This document shows positions 7,155-15,804 of a stretch of DNA of 50,268 nt, piece by piece. The translations under genes were made by a program, and so were the position numbers. Location: positions 1-50,268 of the forward strand of contig NZ_AJGU01000017.1 in assembly GCF_000260795.1 (NCBI RefSeq), given 5' to 3'. The notes beneath the pieces were generated by a model. That model saw only the letters and a list, made by a program, of their open reading frames with translations. It had not been told where the DNA came from and ran no database searches. Origin of the DNA: Treponema sp. JC4. Lineage in GTDB: Bacteria; Spirochaetota; Spirochaetia; Treponematales; Treponemataceae. Every line of letters starts with the position of its first letter. Position 1 is the stretch's first letter.

Positions 7155-8927
7155 TTGAATATTTTTAGCAGAATAAAAAATATAATACTAAAAGATAATT
7201 ACTCAATCAGCCGCAAGATATTTAATCTTATGTCTGTGGTTCTCTTTTTTATAGGAATCATCACAGTAATTACAGATATCATAGTCGGTCTTTCTTTGAG
7301 TGCAATTATTTTTTCCGGAGTAGTAGCGCTGACTACTCTCCTGTGTGTTTTTATTTCTGCAAAATTTAATAAAACTGTTCTGGCCTGTATTATCCTGACG
7401 GTTTTTATAAATGATTTTTGTCTGCCGATTCTTTATTTCTCTTCTGACGGTATGAACAGCGGTATGCCTATATGGATGGTTTTGGGGCTTGTTTCTACGC
7501 TGCTTCTTTTAAAGAAAAAAACTTGCGTAATAATCTTTATAATTAACTCGGCTGTAAGTATTGGAACTATTATTGCGGGCTATTGTTACCCTCAGCTTTT
7601 TACTCCTATGCCTTCACCTTTAGTTTCTGTATTTGATATGCTTGTGGCCTTTATCTGTGTAACTATTTCGGTTGGATTTTTCTATAAATATTCGGCTTAC
7701 ACTTACGAGGAACAGCAGAAACGTATTATTTCCGCAATTCGTCGTGCAGATGAAGCAAACCTTATAAAATCGGAATTCCTTTCTAATATTTCTCACGATA
7801 TCCGTACTCCAATGAATGCAATTGTTGGATATTCTGAAATTGCAAGGCAGAATTGTGATGACCGTAAAAAACTGATGGACTGCTTTGAGAAAATCAGCAT
7901 AGCAAGTGACCATCTTCTTGAGCTTATTAACGGAATTCTTGATATGTCGCGGCTTGAGTTGGGCGGTACTCAGCTGCTGGAAACAGAATGTTCTATTCAG
8001 CAGATTATAAATGATGTTTCGGATATTCTTGAAAACCAGATGATTGAAAAACAGATTGACCTGCAGCTTGATTATTCCGAAATCTGGGAAGATAAGATTA
8101 TTGCGGATAAGGTAAAGCTTACCCAGATTCTTCAGAATATTCTTTTAAACGCAATTCAGTATTCGAATAATGGCGGAAAAATCTATGTTTCTGTTAAGCA
8201 GCCGGAAATTGATGATGAGCAGGGAATTGCAAAAACTGAAATCAGAATAAAAGATGAAGGCTGTGGAATTTCAAAAGAATTCCTGGATAAGATTTTTGAG
8301 CCTTTTGAACGCGAAAGAACTCTCGGAAAGACTGAAGTTTCGGGAATTGGACTTGGACTTTCGATTTGCCGCAAAATCATTCATATGATGAACGGTGTAA
8401 TCAAAATTGAAAGTGAAGAAGGAAAGGGAACAGAAGTATTTATTTCTATTCCTCTTGTAATTCAAACTCTTACTGAAATTGCAGAAGAAGTTCCGGATGA
8501 AGAAATCCTTATAAGTGGAAAACGCATTCTTGTGGTTGAAGACAATACTCTTAACCGTGAAATTGTTAAGGATATGCTTGAAAGTGCCGGTTGTATCGTA
8601 GAAGAAGCAAAAGACGGTTCTTTTGCAGTTGATATGGTAAATCTTGCAGGAGATGGATATTACGATTTAATTCTTATGGATATTCAGATGCCGATTATGG
8701 ACGGTTATGAAGCTACAAGAATTATCCGTTCTTTCCCTAATGAAAGTCTCAGTAAGATTCCAATTGTTGCGCTTTCTGCAAATGCCTTCCCTGATGACAA
8801 GAAAAAGGCTTTTGATAACGGAATGGATGCCTTTATCTCAAAACCAGTTTCATCTGATAAGCTTGCCCGGGTTTTAAATGTAATTTTTAACAGCGACATT
8901 AAGAAAACCTCTGATGAAATGAACTAA
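7155..8927 (+). CDS. membrane hybrid histidine kinase
   Basis: A sensor kinase with a fused receiver. Several membrane helices occupy roughly the first 170 residues, then HisKA with SEFLSNISHDIRTPMNAIVG (His214 numbering from this start), HATPase_c with NILLNAIQYS, DEGCGIS and GIGLGLS, and a receiver with VVEDN and LILMDIQMPIMDG (Asp509). All catalytic residues are present. The reading frame stays open upstream to a GTG at 7020, but a strong promoter at 7087-7115 and AAAGGGA (7141-7147) favour the TTG at 7155. The ligand is unknown. No separate regulator is adjacent. Confidence 0.88.
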   Translation: MNIFSRIKNIILKDNYSISRKIFNLMSVVLFFIGIITVITDIIVGLSLSAIIFSGVVALTTLLCVFISAKFNKTVLACIILTVFINDFCLPILYFSSDGMNSGMPIWMVLGLVSTLLLLKKKTCVIIFIINSAVSIGTIIAGYCYPQLFTPMPSPLVSVFDMLVAFICVTISVGFFYKYSAYTYEEQQKRIISAIRRADEANLIKSEFLSNISHDIRTPMNAIVGYSEIARQNCDDRKKLMDCFEKISIASDHLLELINGILDMSRLELGGTQLLETECSIQQIINDVSDILENQMIEKQIDLQLDYSEIWEDKIIADKVKLTQILQNILLNAIQYSNNGGKIYVSVKQPEIDDEQGIAKTEIRIKDEGCGISKEFLDKIFEPFERERTLGKTEVSGIGLGLSICRKIIHMMNGVIKIESEEGKGTEVFISIPLVIQTLTEIAEEVPDEEILISGKRILVVEDNTLNREIVKDMLESAGCIVEEAKDGSFAVDMVNLAGDGYYDLILMDIQMPIMDGYEATRIIRSFPNESLSKIPIVALSANAFPDDKKKAFDNGMDAFISKPVSSDKLARVLNVIFNSDIKKTSDEMN

Positions 8928-8940
8928 GTTTATATTTTAT

Positions 8941-8969
8941 TTGCATTACTTCCGATTATGCTGTATCCT
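8941..8969 (+). promoter_or_regulatory. promoter of the pullulanase gene
   Basis: TTGCAT (8941-8946), 17 bp, TATCCT (8964-8969), followed by a leader with AAGGCGG about 6 nt before the ATG at 9012. Confidence 0.5.
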
Positions 8970-9011
8970 TATATTTAGATTTAGCGATAAACCAATTATA
9001 AGGCGGTATTT

Positions 9012-10883
9012 ATGAATCAGGATTTTTCTAAGTTTGAAGAGATTGATGTAAAAAGACTTGGTTTTAAAAACGGTGGCTTTGCTGCCTGGTCACCTTTTGC
9101 AAAAGAGGTTTCTCTTCTTTTTTACAAGGATTTCGGGGCTGTAAAAGAGGGGGCTGTGGCTGACCTTTGTAAAATGACAGGAAATGCTGATGGAGTATGG
9201 ACTCTTTCTGCCGGCAAAGCCTGTGATTTTGTAAAAAATAATCAATATTATAAATACCGTTTTACTTTTAATAATTCTAAATACGAAGTTTGTGATATCT
9301 GGTCTAAATGCGCAAGCCCGGATTCTCTGGCTTCTGAACTTTGCGAACTTCAGCCTCTTGCTTACTATAACCCCTTTGGAAAAAACGGAAAAGAAGATAA
9401 AGTTTTTTCTGATGCTGTAATTTTTGAAATGCATATAAGGGACTGGTCCCGGGCTTTTGTAAAAGACAGCTCTGGAAAATTTATTGAAATTGCGGATGCT
9501 GAAAAACTTATGGAGCATTTGAAGGAACTGGGAGTTACTCACGTTCAGCTTCTTCCTTCTTTTGATTATGCAAATAAAAATGAAGATTTGTCTTATAACT
9601 GGGGCTATGATCCTTTTAATTTTAATGTCCCGGAGGGCCGCTATGTATCTTCCGGTTATGAAGATGGAAAAGCTGCTGTAGAAGAAATGCGGAAGATGAT
9701 TAAGGCTTTTCATGATAATGGAATTGCCGTAAATATGGACGTAGTTTATAACCACACAAGCGGAACTGGCAGTTATTCTCTTTACGATATGACTGTTCCC
9801 GGATATTTTTACCGCCTGAAAAAAAATGATGAAGAGGGTATAGAATATTTTAATGGTTCTGGCTGTGGAAACGAACTTGCTTCTAATCATAAGGTCGTGC
9901 GGGAATTTATAATTGATTCCCTTAAACACTGGATGCTGGATTACGGTATTAACGGCTTCCGCTTTGACTTGATGGGAGTTTTTGAACCTGAGACGATGAA
10001 GGAGATTTATGCCCGGCTTAAAAAAATAGATAAGAATGTTCTTGTTTATGGGGAGCCCTGGTGCGGTGGCGAGTGCGGAGTTGAAAAATCCTGCACTAAG
10101 GAAGTGATTGACCAGGCAGAAGGTGTAGCCTGCTTTAATGATAACTTTAGGGATGCAATAAAGGGGGCGGAATTCTGTGGCTTTAAGATGGGACAGGTTC
10201 AGGGAGTTTTTAATGACAAAGCAATTTGTACGGGACTTACTGGTTCTCTTAAGTCTAACGGAGGTTTTACTCAGAATTCAAACCGGACTATAAATTATGT
10301 TGAGTGCCATGACAATTATACGCTTTTTGATAAGCTTGCAATTTCCTATCTTGGAAAAACTGAATTTTCCGGAGACTTATATAAGGCAATTGGAAAAGAA
10401 GGGCTTGAACTTGTCCGTAAGCAGAATATTTTGAGCGCAGCTTTTGTTATTCTTGCCCAGGGAGTACCTTTTATAAACGGCGGTCAGGAGTTTATGCGGA
10501 CAAAGCAGGGCGATGAAAACAGTTATATTTCTTCTGATGAGATTAATGCAATTGATTTTACTTTTAAGGAAAAAAATGCAGAGGTTTTTTCGGCCTATAT
10601 AGGGCTCTTTGCCCTGCGCCGTGCAAACCGTGCTGCCTTTGGTCATAATGAAAAGGCTCAGGCAGAAGTTTTAGGAGAAGGCCTTGTTCTGTATAAAACT
10701 GAAGATTTTTGCGTAATTTTTAATTCTACAAAAAATATTTTTGAAACTTGTGTAGAAGGATATTCTGTGGAAGTAGATGTCCTTTCCGGCGAGATACAGG
10801 AAAGACCCCTTGATTGTAACAAGGATGGTTACGTGACGGTTAAGGTAAGACCTCTTTCTTTCATCATCCTTAAAAAATCATAA
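9012..10883 (+). CDS. pulA: type I pullulanase, GH13 family
   Basis: Cleaves alpha-1,6 branches in pullulan, glycogen or limit dextrins. The 623-residue product has an N-terminal CBM48-like region (about 10-100) and a GH13 barrel. NWGYDP (196-201) is the pullulanase hallmark. DVVYNHT, GFRFDLMG (nucleophile Asp319), YGEPW (acid Glu348) and VECHDNY (Asp434) are all present. There is no signal peptide, so it should act in the cytoplasm on stored or imported glucan. It has its own promoter. Its 3' end overlaps the convergent membrane-protein gene by 14 bp. Confidence 0.92.
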   Translation: MNQDFSKFEEIDVKRLGFKNGGFAAWSPFAKEVSLLFYKDFGAVKEGAVADLCKMTGNADGVWTLSAGKACDFVKNNQYYKYRFTFNNSKYEVCDIWSKCASPDSLASELCELQPLAYYNPFGKNGKEDKVFSDAVIFEMHIRDWSRAFVKDSSGKFIEIADAEKLMEHLKELGVTHVQLLPSFDYANKNEDLSYNWGYDPFNFNVPEGRYVSSGYEDGKAAVEEMRKMIKAFHDNGIAVNMDVVYNHTSGTGSYSLYDMTVPGYFYRLKKNDEEGIEYFNGSGCGNELASNHKVVREFIIDSLKHWMLDYGINGFRFDLMGVFEPETMKEIYARLKKIDKNVLVYGEPWCGGECGVEKSCTKEVIDQAEGVACFNDNFRDAIKGAEFCGFKMGQVQGVFNDKAICTGLTGSLKSNGGFTQNSNRTINYVECHDNYTLFDKLAISYLGKTEFSGDLYKAIGKEGLELVRKQNILSAAFVILAQGVPFINGGQEFMRTKQGDENSYISSDEINAIDFTFKEKNAEVFSAYIGLFALRRANRAAFGHNEKAQAEVLGEGLVLYKTEDFCVIFNSTKNIFETCVEGYSVEVDVLSGEIQERPLDCNKDGYVTVKVRPLSFIILKKS

Positions 10884-11561
10884 TGAAGGCCGCTGAAGAA
10901 ATTAAAAGTTCTGCAGAAATAAGGGCCATATTCATAATCATCTGAGAATGTTTTTTCTGAGTCCATTTTGGGCGGGCAGAAGTAAAGAGCAGGTCAAGAA
11001 GCATTGTAAGGGTGCCTATGAATAAGGGAATTCCGTAGAGCTTTTTGCCAAAAATCAATTCTGCCAGAGAGGTAAAGCATAAAAGACCGCTTATGGCAAA
11101 GGCTGCAAAGTAGAAAAAGTAGATTTTTATAATGCGGGGGCGGGTTACAAGACAGAAGGTAATGAAACCTGCAAATAAATCAATAATAATAAGAATATTA
11201 AACCAGTCCGGAATGCGAACCAGGTAAATTGCAGAGAAGAAAAGATTGTTCCAGACTTCAATTGCCATAAAAAAGAGGCAAAGGCTGCAATTTCCAGCGG
11301 ACGACGCTGTTTTTTTTGAAAAAGCAATTGCAATATAAGAAATGCTTCTGAAAAAATAAATGACAGAATTAATATGCTGATAATATGGAAGGAATCTGGA
11401 ATACGTATTGTAAGGCGGGAAACTAAAAAAGCTGCCGAAAAGGGCAGGAGAAGAAGCTTGAAAATATCTTTTGGAATACTTTTTCCTTTTATATAGAAAA
11501 AAATATAGAGCCCAAGTGAAACTACAAAAAGTGAAAGAAATGTCCAGTCCAAATAATTCAT
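10870..11561 (-). CDS. polytopic membrane protein, split over two frames
   Basis: The ATG at 11559-11561 opens a hydrophobic frame (MNYLDWTFLSLFVVSLGLY) that runs through an A8 run on the minus strand at 11310-11317 and then loses membrane character and stops near 11145. Adding one A, or a -1 shift in A-AAA-AAA, joins it to a second frame (FFMAIEVWNNLFFSAIYLV onward) with several more membrane helices, ending at 10870. The joined product is about 230 residues with 7-8 helices. The KDIFKLLLLPFSAAFLV and FIFSEAFLIL segments weakly recall the YhhN/lysoplasmalogenase family. That assignment is tentative. Confidence 0.6.
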
Positions 11562-11603
11562 AATAAAAATATATCATACCCTTTAATTGTTTGCACCTGC
11601 TAC

Positions 11604-11632
11604 TTTAAAAAAAAATAATATTCCAATATAAT
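11604..11632 (+). promoter_or_regulatory. probable promoter of oadG-oadA-oadB
   Basis: TTTAAA (11604-11609), 17 bp, TATAAT (11627-11632). AGGAG lies about 9 nt before the oadG ATG. Confidence 0.5.
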
Positions 11633-11684
11633 TTTGCGTATTAAAATCGGGTCAATTTTCGGTTTTTTTTAGGAGTAACTTTTT

Positions 11685-11933
11685 ATGACAATTACAGAAA
11701 TGCTAGGTCAAGGTGGACTTTTGACACTGCTTGGAATGTGTGTTGTCTTCAGTTTTATTATCATTTTGATTATCTGCATGACAGTGCTTAAAGCTGTTAT
11801 TCATGCATTTAAACTTGATAAAACTGCAGAGCCAACTAATAATGCTGCTCCGGCTGCAAGCGCGGCTGCGGGTAATGACGGTGCAATTATTGCTGCAATA
11901 GCTGCCGCTATCCGTGAAAAACAATCTGTCTAA
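11685..11933 (+). CDS. oadG: oxaloacetate decarboxylase gamma chain
   Basis: Small membrane subunit that holds the Na+-pumping decarboxylase together. The 82-residue product has one membrane helix (about residues 14-37: LLTLLGMCVVFSFIIILIIC) preceded by a short N-terminus, then an Ala/Pro-rich linker and a charged end, the usual OadG layout. Its place immediately before oadA makes the call firm despite low sequence conservation in the family. Confidence 0.88.
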   Translation: MTITEMLGQGGLLTLLGMCVVFSFIIILIICMTVLKAVIHAFKLDKTAEPTNNAAPAASAAAGNDGAIIAAIAAAIREKQSV

Positions 11934-11952
11934 ATAAAGGGGAACAATAAAT

Positions 11953-14052
11953 ATGTCTAAAGTAGGAATTTCTGAACTTGCTATCCGTGATGCTCACCAG
12001 AGTCTTCACGCAACTCGTATGACAACAGCTGATATGCTGCCAATCTGCGATAAACTTGATAAAGTTGGTTATAAATATATTGAAGGTTGGGGTGGAGCAA
12101 CTTATGACTCTTGTATCCGCTTCTTGAACGAAGATCCATGGGAGCGCCTCCGCAAACTTCACGCAGCTCTTCCAAACAACAAAATCATGATGCTTCTTCG
12201 TGCTCAGAACCTTCTTGGTTACAAGCACTATGCTGATGATGTAGTAGAGAAGTTCGTTGAAACTGCTGCAAAGAACGGTATCGGATGTTTCCGTATTTTC
12301 GATGCATGTAACGACCCACGTAACATGGAATGTGCTACAAAGGCAGCTAAAAAATCTGGAGTTGATGTTCAGATGGCTATTTCTTATGCTGTTACTCCAT
12401 TCCACACAAATGAAAAATATGCAGAGCTTGCTAAGACTTATGCAGACTTTGGTGCAGATTCTATCTGTATTAAAGATATGTCTGGTCTTCTTAAGCCATA
12501 TGAGGCTTATGACCTCGTACAGAAAATCAAGGCAAAGGTTGATCTTCCTGTAGAAATCCACTCACACGCTACAACAGGTCTTTCTGTTGCAACACTTTTG
12601 AAGGCTGCTGAAGCTGGTGCAGACTGGCTTGATACAGCAATTTCTTCTATGTCTATGGGTACTTCTCACTCTCCAACAGAAACAGTTGTAGAAATGCTCA
12701 AGGGCACAGATATGGATACTGGCCTTGATACAAAACTCCTTCTTGAGATTGCTGCTTACTTCCGCGAAGTTCGCAAACACTATTCATCTCTTGAATCTGC
12801 ATTCCTTGGTGCTGATACACGTATTCTTCTTTCTCAGGTACCAGGCGGAATGCTTTCTAACCTTGAATCACAGCTCAAACAGCAGAATGCAGGCGACAAG
12901 ATGGACGCTGTACTTGCTGAACTTCCAAAGGTTCACAAGGCTGCAGGTTACGTTCCACTTGTAACTCCAACATCTCAGATTGTTGGTACACAGGCTGTTA
13001 TGAACGTTCTTATGGGACCATATAAAGTAATGACTCAGGACTTCCGTAACCTTATTACAGGTAAGTTCGGTAAACTCCCAACTGATGCTGATCCAGAGCT
13101 GGTAAAAGAAGCTCTCAAGCAGAATGGTATGGAAAAAGTTATGACTTGCCGTCCTGCTGACGAAATTGCTCCAGAATGGGACAAAATGGTTGAAGAATCA
13201 AAGAAGGCTGGTGGTAACGGATCTGATGAAGACGTTCTCACATACGCAATGTTCCCTAATGTTGCTCCAAAATTCTTTGCTGAACGTGCAAAAGGTCCTG
13301 TTGATGCAGCCGCAACATTCGCTAAGAAAGAAGCTGCTCCTGCTGCCGCTAAGGAAAACAAGGGTGGTTCTTACACTGTAAACGTAAACGGTACTGCTTA
13401 TAACGTAACAACTGGCCCAGCCGGCGATTCTATGAACGTAAACGTAAACGGAACTGCTTATAATGTTACTTTCGGGGCTGCCGGTGCTGCTCCAGCTGCT
13501 GCTGCCGCTCCTGCTGCACAGGTAACAGGTGGTGTAGAAATTAAAGCTCCTGTTGCTGGAACATTGCTCCGCCACGCTGTTGCTGCCGGAACAAAGGTAA
13601 ATAAAGGTGATACTGTTATCATCGTAGAATCTATGAAGATGGAACTTGAAGTTAAGGCTCCAGAAGCTGGAACTGTAAGCTTCTCTGTTCAGCCAGGAAC
13701 ACAGATTCAGGCTGGTCAGGTTCTTGGAAGTCTCGGAGGAGTTGCTGCACCTGCACAGCCTGCAATGTCAGCTGCGCCAGCAGCTGATGCTACGCCTAAA
13801 GCAAGTGCGCAAGTTGGTGGTGCAGCTAGCAACGGCGTAGCAGGAACTCCAGTAAAAGCTCCTGTTGCCGGTACTCTTCTTCGCTACGCTGTAGCTGAAG
13901 GTGCTGCAGTTCAGGCTGACACAACAGTAATCATCGTTGAGTCAATGAAGATGGAATTGGAAATCAAAGCTGGTGCTGCAGGAAAAGTTCACTTTGTAGC
14001 AGCTACAGGCTCACAGATTGCTCAGGGCTCAACAATCGCTGAAATTTTGTAA
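11953..14052 (+). CDS. oadA: oxaloacetate decarboxylase alpha chain, two biotinyl domains
   Basis: Carboxyltransferase subunit: moves CO2 from oxaloacetate to biotin. The 699-residue product has the HMGL/PYC-like domain from the start (RDAHQSLHATRM, EGWGGATYDSC, FRIFDACND, EIHSHATTG), then a carboxylase-conserved region to about 460. The C-terminal part is duplicated: the linker unit VNVNGTAYNVT occurs twice, and two full biotinyl domains follow with ESMKM motifs (Lys562 and Lys666). Most OadA proteins have one. AAAGGGG precedes the ATG. The gene has visible codon preference (many ACA, CTT), consistent with high expression. Confidence 0.95.
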   Translation: MSKVGISELAIRDAHQSLHATRMTTADMLPICDKLDKVGYKYIEGWGGATYDSCIRFLNEDPWERLRKLHAALPNNKIMMLLRAQNLLGYKHYADDVVEKFVETAAKNGIGCFRIFDACNDPRNMECATKAAKKSGVDVQMAISYAVTPFHTNEKYAELAKTYADFGADSICIKDMSGLLKPYEAYDLVQKIKAKVDLPVEIHSHATTGLSVATLLKAAEAGADWLDTAISSMSMGTSHSPTETVVEMLKGTDMDTGLDTKLLLEIAAYFREVRKHYSSLESAFLGADTRILLSQVPGGMLSNLESQLKQQNAGDKMDAVLAELPKVHKAAGYVPLVTPTSQIVGTQAVMNVLMGPYKVMTQDFRNLITGKFGKLPTDADPELVKEALKQNGMEKVMTCRPADEIAPEWDKMVEESKKAGGNGSDEDVLTYAMFPNVAPKFFAERAKGPVDAAATFAKKEAAPAAAKENKGGSYTVNVNGTAYNVTTGPAGDSMNVNVNGTAYNVTFGAAGAAPAAAAAPAAQVTGGVEIKAPVAGTLLRHAVAAGTKVNKGDTVIIVESMKMELEVKAPEAGTVSFSVQPGTQIQAGQVLGSLGGVAAPAQPAMSAAPAADATPKASAQVGGAASNGVAGTPVKAPVAGTLLRYAVAEGAAVQADTTVIIVESMKMELEIKAGAAGKVHFVAATGSQIAQGSTIAEIL

Positions 14053-14136
14053 CAAAAATACATCCATGTATTTTTGTTACTCTAATTGCTTACGCAATTA
14101 GCTAAGAATGTTACTAAAAGCCGCCATCCATGGCGG
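14049..14136 (+). promoter_or_regulatory. three consecutive hairpins between oadA and oadB
   Basis: GTAACAAAAATACAT-CC-ATGTATTTTTGTTAC (14049-14080), CTAATTGC-TTAC-GCAATTAG (14082-14101) and CCGCCA-TCCA-TGGCGG (14121-14136) fill the 94-nt gap. The first includes the oadA stop codon, and the last abuts the GGAAGG ribosome site of oadB. No T-run follows any of them. They may act in mRNA processing, stability or attenuation. Confidence 0.6.
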
Positions 14137-14146
14137 AAGGTATTAT

Positions 14147-15583
14147 ATGGAAACAGTTTTGAACAAAAATAATAAATATAAAGTGTTCAGAGCAAGTGCT
14201 ATTGTTTGTCTTATTGCTCTTTCACTTTCTTTTGTAGGTTGTGGTAAAAGCTCAGGTTCTTCAAACAAGAGTGCTGCTGCAACTACAATCGTAAAAGGTT
14301 CGGAAGGAATCAAAAAGATTTCTGTAAAATCTTTCTTCGGAAACGTTGCAAAGAACACTGGAATCTACAAGATGATTCACACCCCAACTCCAGAAGAAGC
14401 TGCAGAAGAAAAAGCTTCTAAAGAGCAGATGGAAATTGTAAAAGAAGAACAGATGGCTCAGGCTGCAGCTGACCTTGCCGCTCATCCTGTACAGGGATGG
14501 CAGCGCCTTGTTATGCTTGCAATCGGCTTCCTTATTGTTTACCTTGGAGCCGCAAAAGGATTTGAACCACTTCTTCTTATTCCAATCGGATTTGGTACAA
14601 TTCTTGTAAATATTCCGGGTGCTGGTATGGGTGATGGTCCTGACGGTATGCTTCATATCATCTATTCTGCAGGTGTAGGAAACGAATTCTTCCCTATGCT
14701 GATTTTCATGGGAATTGGTGCTATGACAGACTTCGGTCCTCTTATCGCTAACCCAAAAACAGCCCTTCTTGGTGGTGCTGCTCAGCTTGGTGTATTTGCT
14801 ACCTTGTTCGGTGTTGCTTCTATGAACTTTATTCCTGGAATCGACTACAACATGAAGCAGGCTTGTGCTATCGCTATCATCGGTGGTGCAGACGGTCCTA
14901 CATCTATCTACGTTTCTGGTAAACTTGCTCCAGAAATGATGGCTGTAATTGCCGTTGCTGCTTACTCTTACATGGCTCTTGTTCCTATGATTCAGCCTCC
15001 TATTATGAAGCTTTTGACTTCTAAGAAAGAGCGCACAATCAAAATGAAGCAGCTTCGTCCTGTTTCTAAGACAGAACGCATCTTGTTCCCATTGCTCTTG
15101 CTCGTGGTAACAATCCTTCTTTTGCCTCCTGCAGCTCCACTTATCGGTATGCTTGCATTCGGTAACTTCATTAAGGAAATCGGCTGTGTTCAGCGTCTTT
15201 CTAAGACTGTTGAAAACGAACTTATGAACATCGTTTCTATTCTTCTGTCACTCGGTGTTGGTTCACAGATGACTCCAGAAAAGATTATGCACGCTAACTC
15301 TTTGGGAATTATTGTTCTTGGTCTTCTTGCTTTCTGTATCGCTACAATGGGTGGTCTTATTATGGCTAAGATTATGAACCTCTTCCTTAAAGAGAAGATT
15401 AACCCTCTCATCGGTTCGGCTGGTGTATCAGCTGTTCCAATGGCAGCCCGCGTTGCAAACAAGGTTGGTATGTCGGAGGATCCTACAAACTTCCTTTTGA
15501 TGCACGCTATGGGACCAAACGTTTCCGGCGTAATCGGAACTGCTATTGCGGCAGGTGTGTTTATTTCAACATATGGAATGTAG
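14147..15583 (+). CDS. oadB: oxaloacetate decarboxylase beta chain with N-terminal extension
   Basis: Integral membrane subunit that decarboxylates carboxybiotin and pumps Na+. From about residue 120 it is a normal Oad[56 protein letters not shown], and the C-terminal [15 protein letters not shown]. Before that lies an unusual extension of roughly 115 residues: a hydrophobic segment ending [10 protein letters not shown], which resembles a lipoprotein lipobox, then a Ser/Lys region and a charged helix ([20 protein letters not shown]). The ATG at 14147 is chosen because GGAAGG precedes it. An upstream in-frame ATG (14108) lacks a site. Confidence 0.93.
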   Translation: METVLNKNNKYKVFRASAIVCLIALSLSFVGCGKSSGSSNKSAAATTIVKGSEGIKKISVKSFFGNVAKNTGIYKMIHTPTPEEAAEEKASKEQMEIVKEEQMAQAAADLAAHPVQGWQRLVMLAIGFLIVYLGAAKGFEPLLLIPIGFGTILVNIPGAGMGDGPDGMLHIIYSAGVGNEFFPMLIFMGIGAMTDFGPLIANPKTALLGGAAQLGVFATLFGVASMNFIPGIDYNMKQACAIAIIGGADGPTSIYVSGKLAPEMMAVIAVAAYSYMALVPMIQPPIMKLLTSKKERTIKMKQLRPVSKTERILFPLLLLVVTILLLPPAAPLIGMLAFGNFIKEIGCVQRLSKTVENELMNIVSILLSLGVGSQMTPEKIMHANSLGIIVLGLLAFCIATMGGLIMAKIMNLFLKEKINPLIGSAGVSAVPMAARVANKVGMSEDPTNFLLMHAMGPNVSGVIGTAIAAGVFISTYGM

Positions 15584-15595
15584 CCTATAATGCTA

Positions 15596-15665
15596 ACTTT
15601 GCGAATGCAAAGTAAGGGTTTGCGGTAACTGCACTGACTGTTTAGATGCCATTTTTACCGCAAAC
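15596..15665 (+). promoter_or_regulatory. two hairpins after oadB
   Basis: ACTTTGC-GAAT-GCAAAGT (15596-15613), then GTTTGCGGTAA (15618-15628) pairing perfectly with TTACCGCAAAC (15655-15665) across a 26-nt loop. No T-run follows directly. They could protect the oad mRNA 3' end before the terminator. Confidence 0.5.
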
Positions 15666-15686
15666 AAGAATGTAGTATTTTATGAC

Positions 15687-15719
15687 AAAGCTGTCCTCTC
15701 CCGGGGGCAGCTTTTTTTT
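15687..15719 (+). terminator. terminator of the oad operon
   Basis: AAAGCTG (15687-15693) pairs with CAGCTTT (15708-15714), followed by a run of T to 15719. Confidence 0.85.
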
Positions 15720-15764
15720 ACCAAAATTTTCCATTAAATTTTATTATGTATACTTTTTATCTCG

Positions 15765-15773
15765 TGTTATAAT
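15765..15773 (+). promoter_or_regulatory. extended -10 promoter of the HD-GYP cassette
   Basis: TGT-TATAAT, an extended -10 element, 32 nt before the chosen start codon. The -35 region (TATGTA) is poor, which is usual with extended -10 boxes. Confidence 0.45.
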
Positions 15774-15804
15774 TGTCATTAGACCTTTATATCAGGTGGA
15801 TAAA

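Noticed and set aside
15682-15804. N-terminal 41 codons of the HD-GYP frame
   Set aside because: They read through the oad terminator stem and the extended -10 box, so they are not translated.
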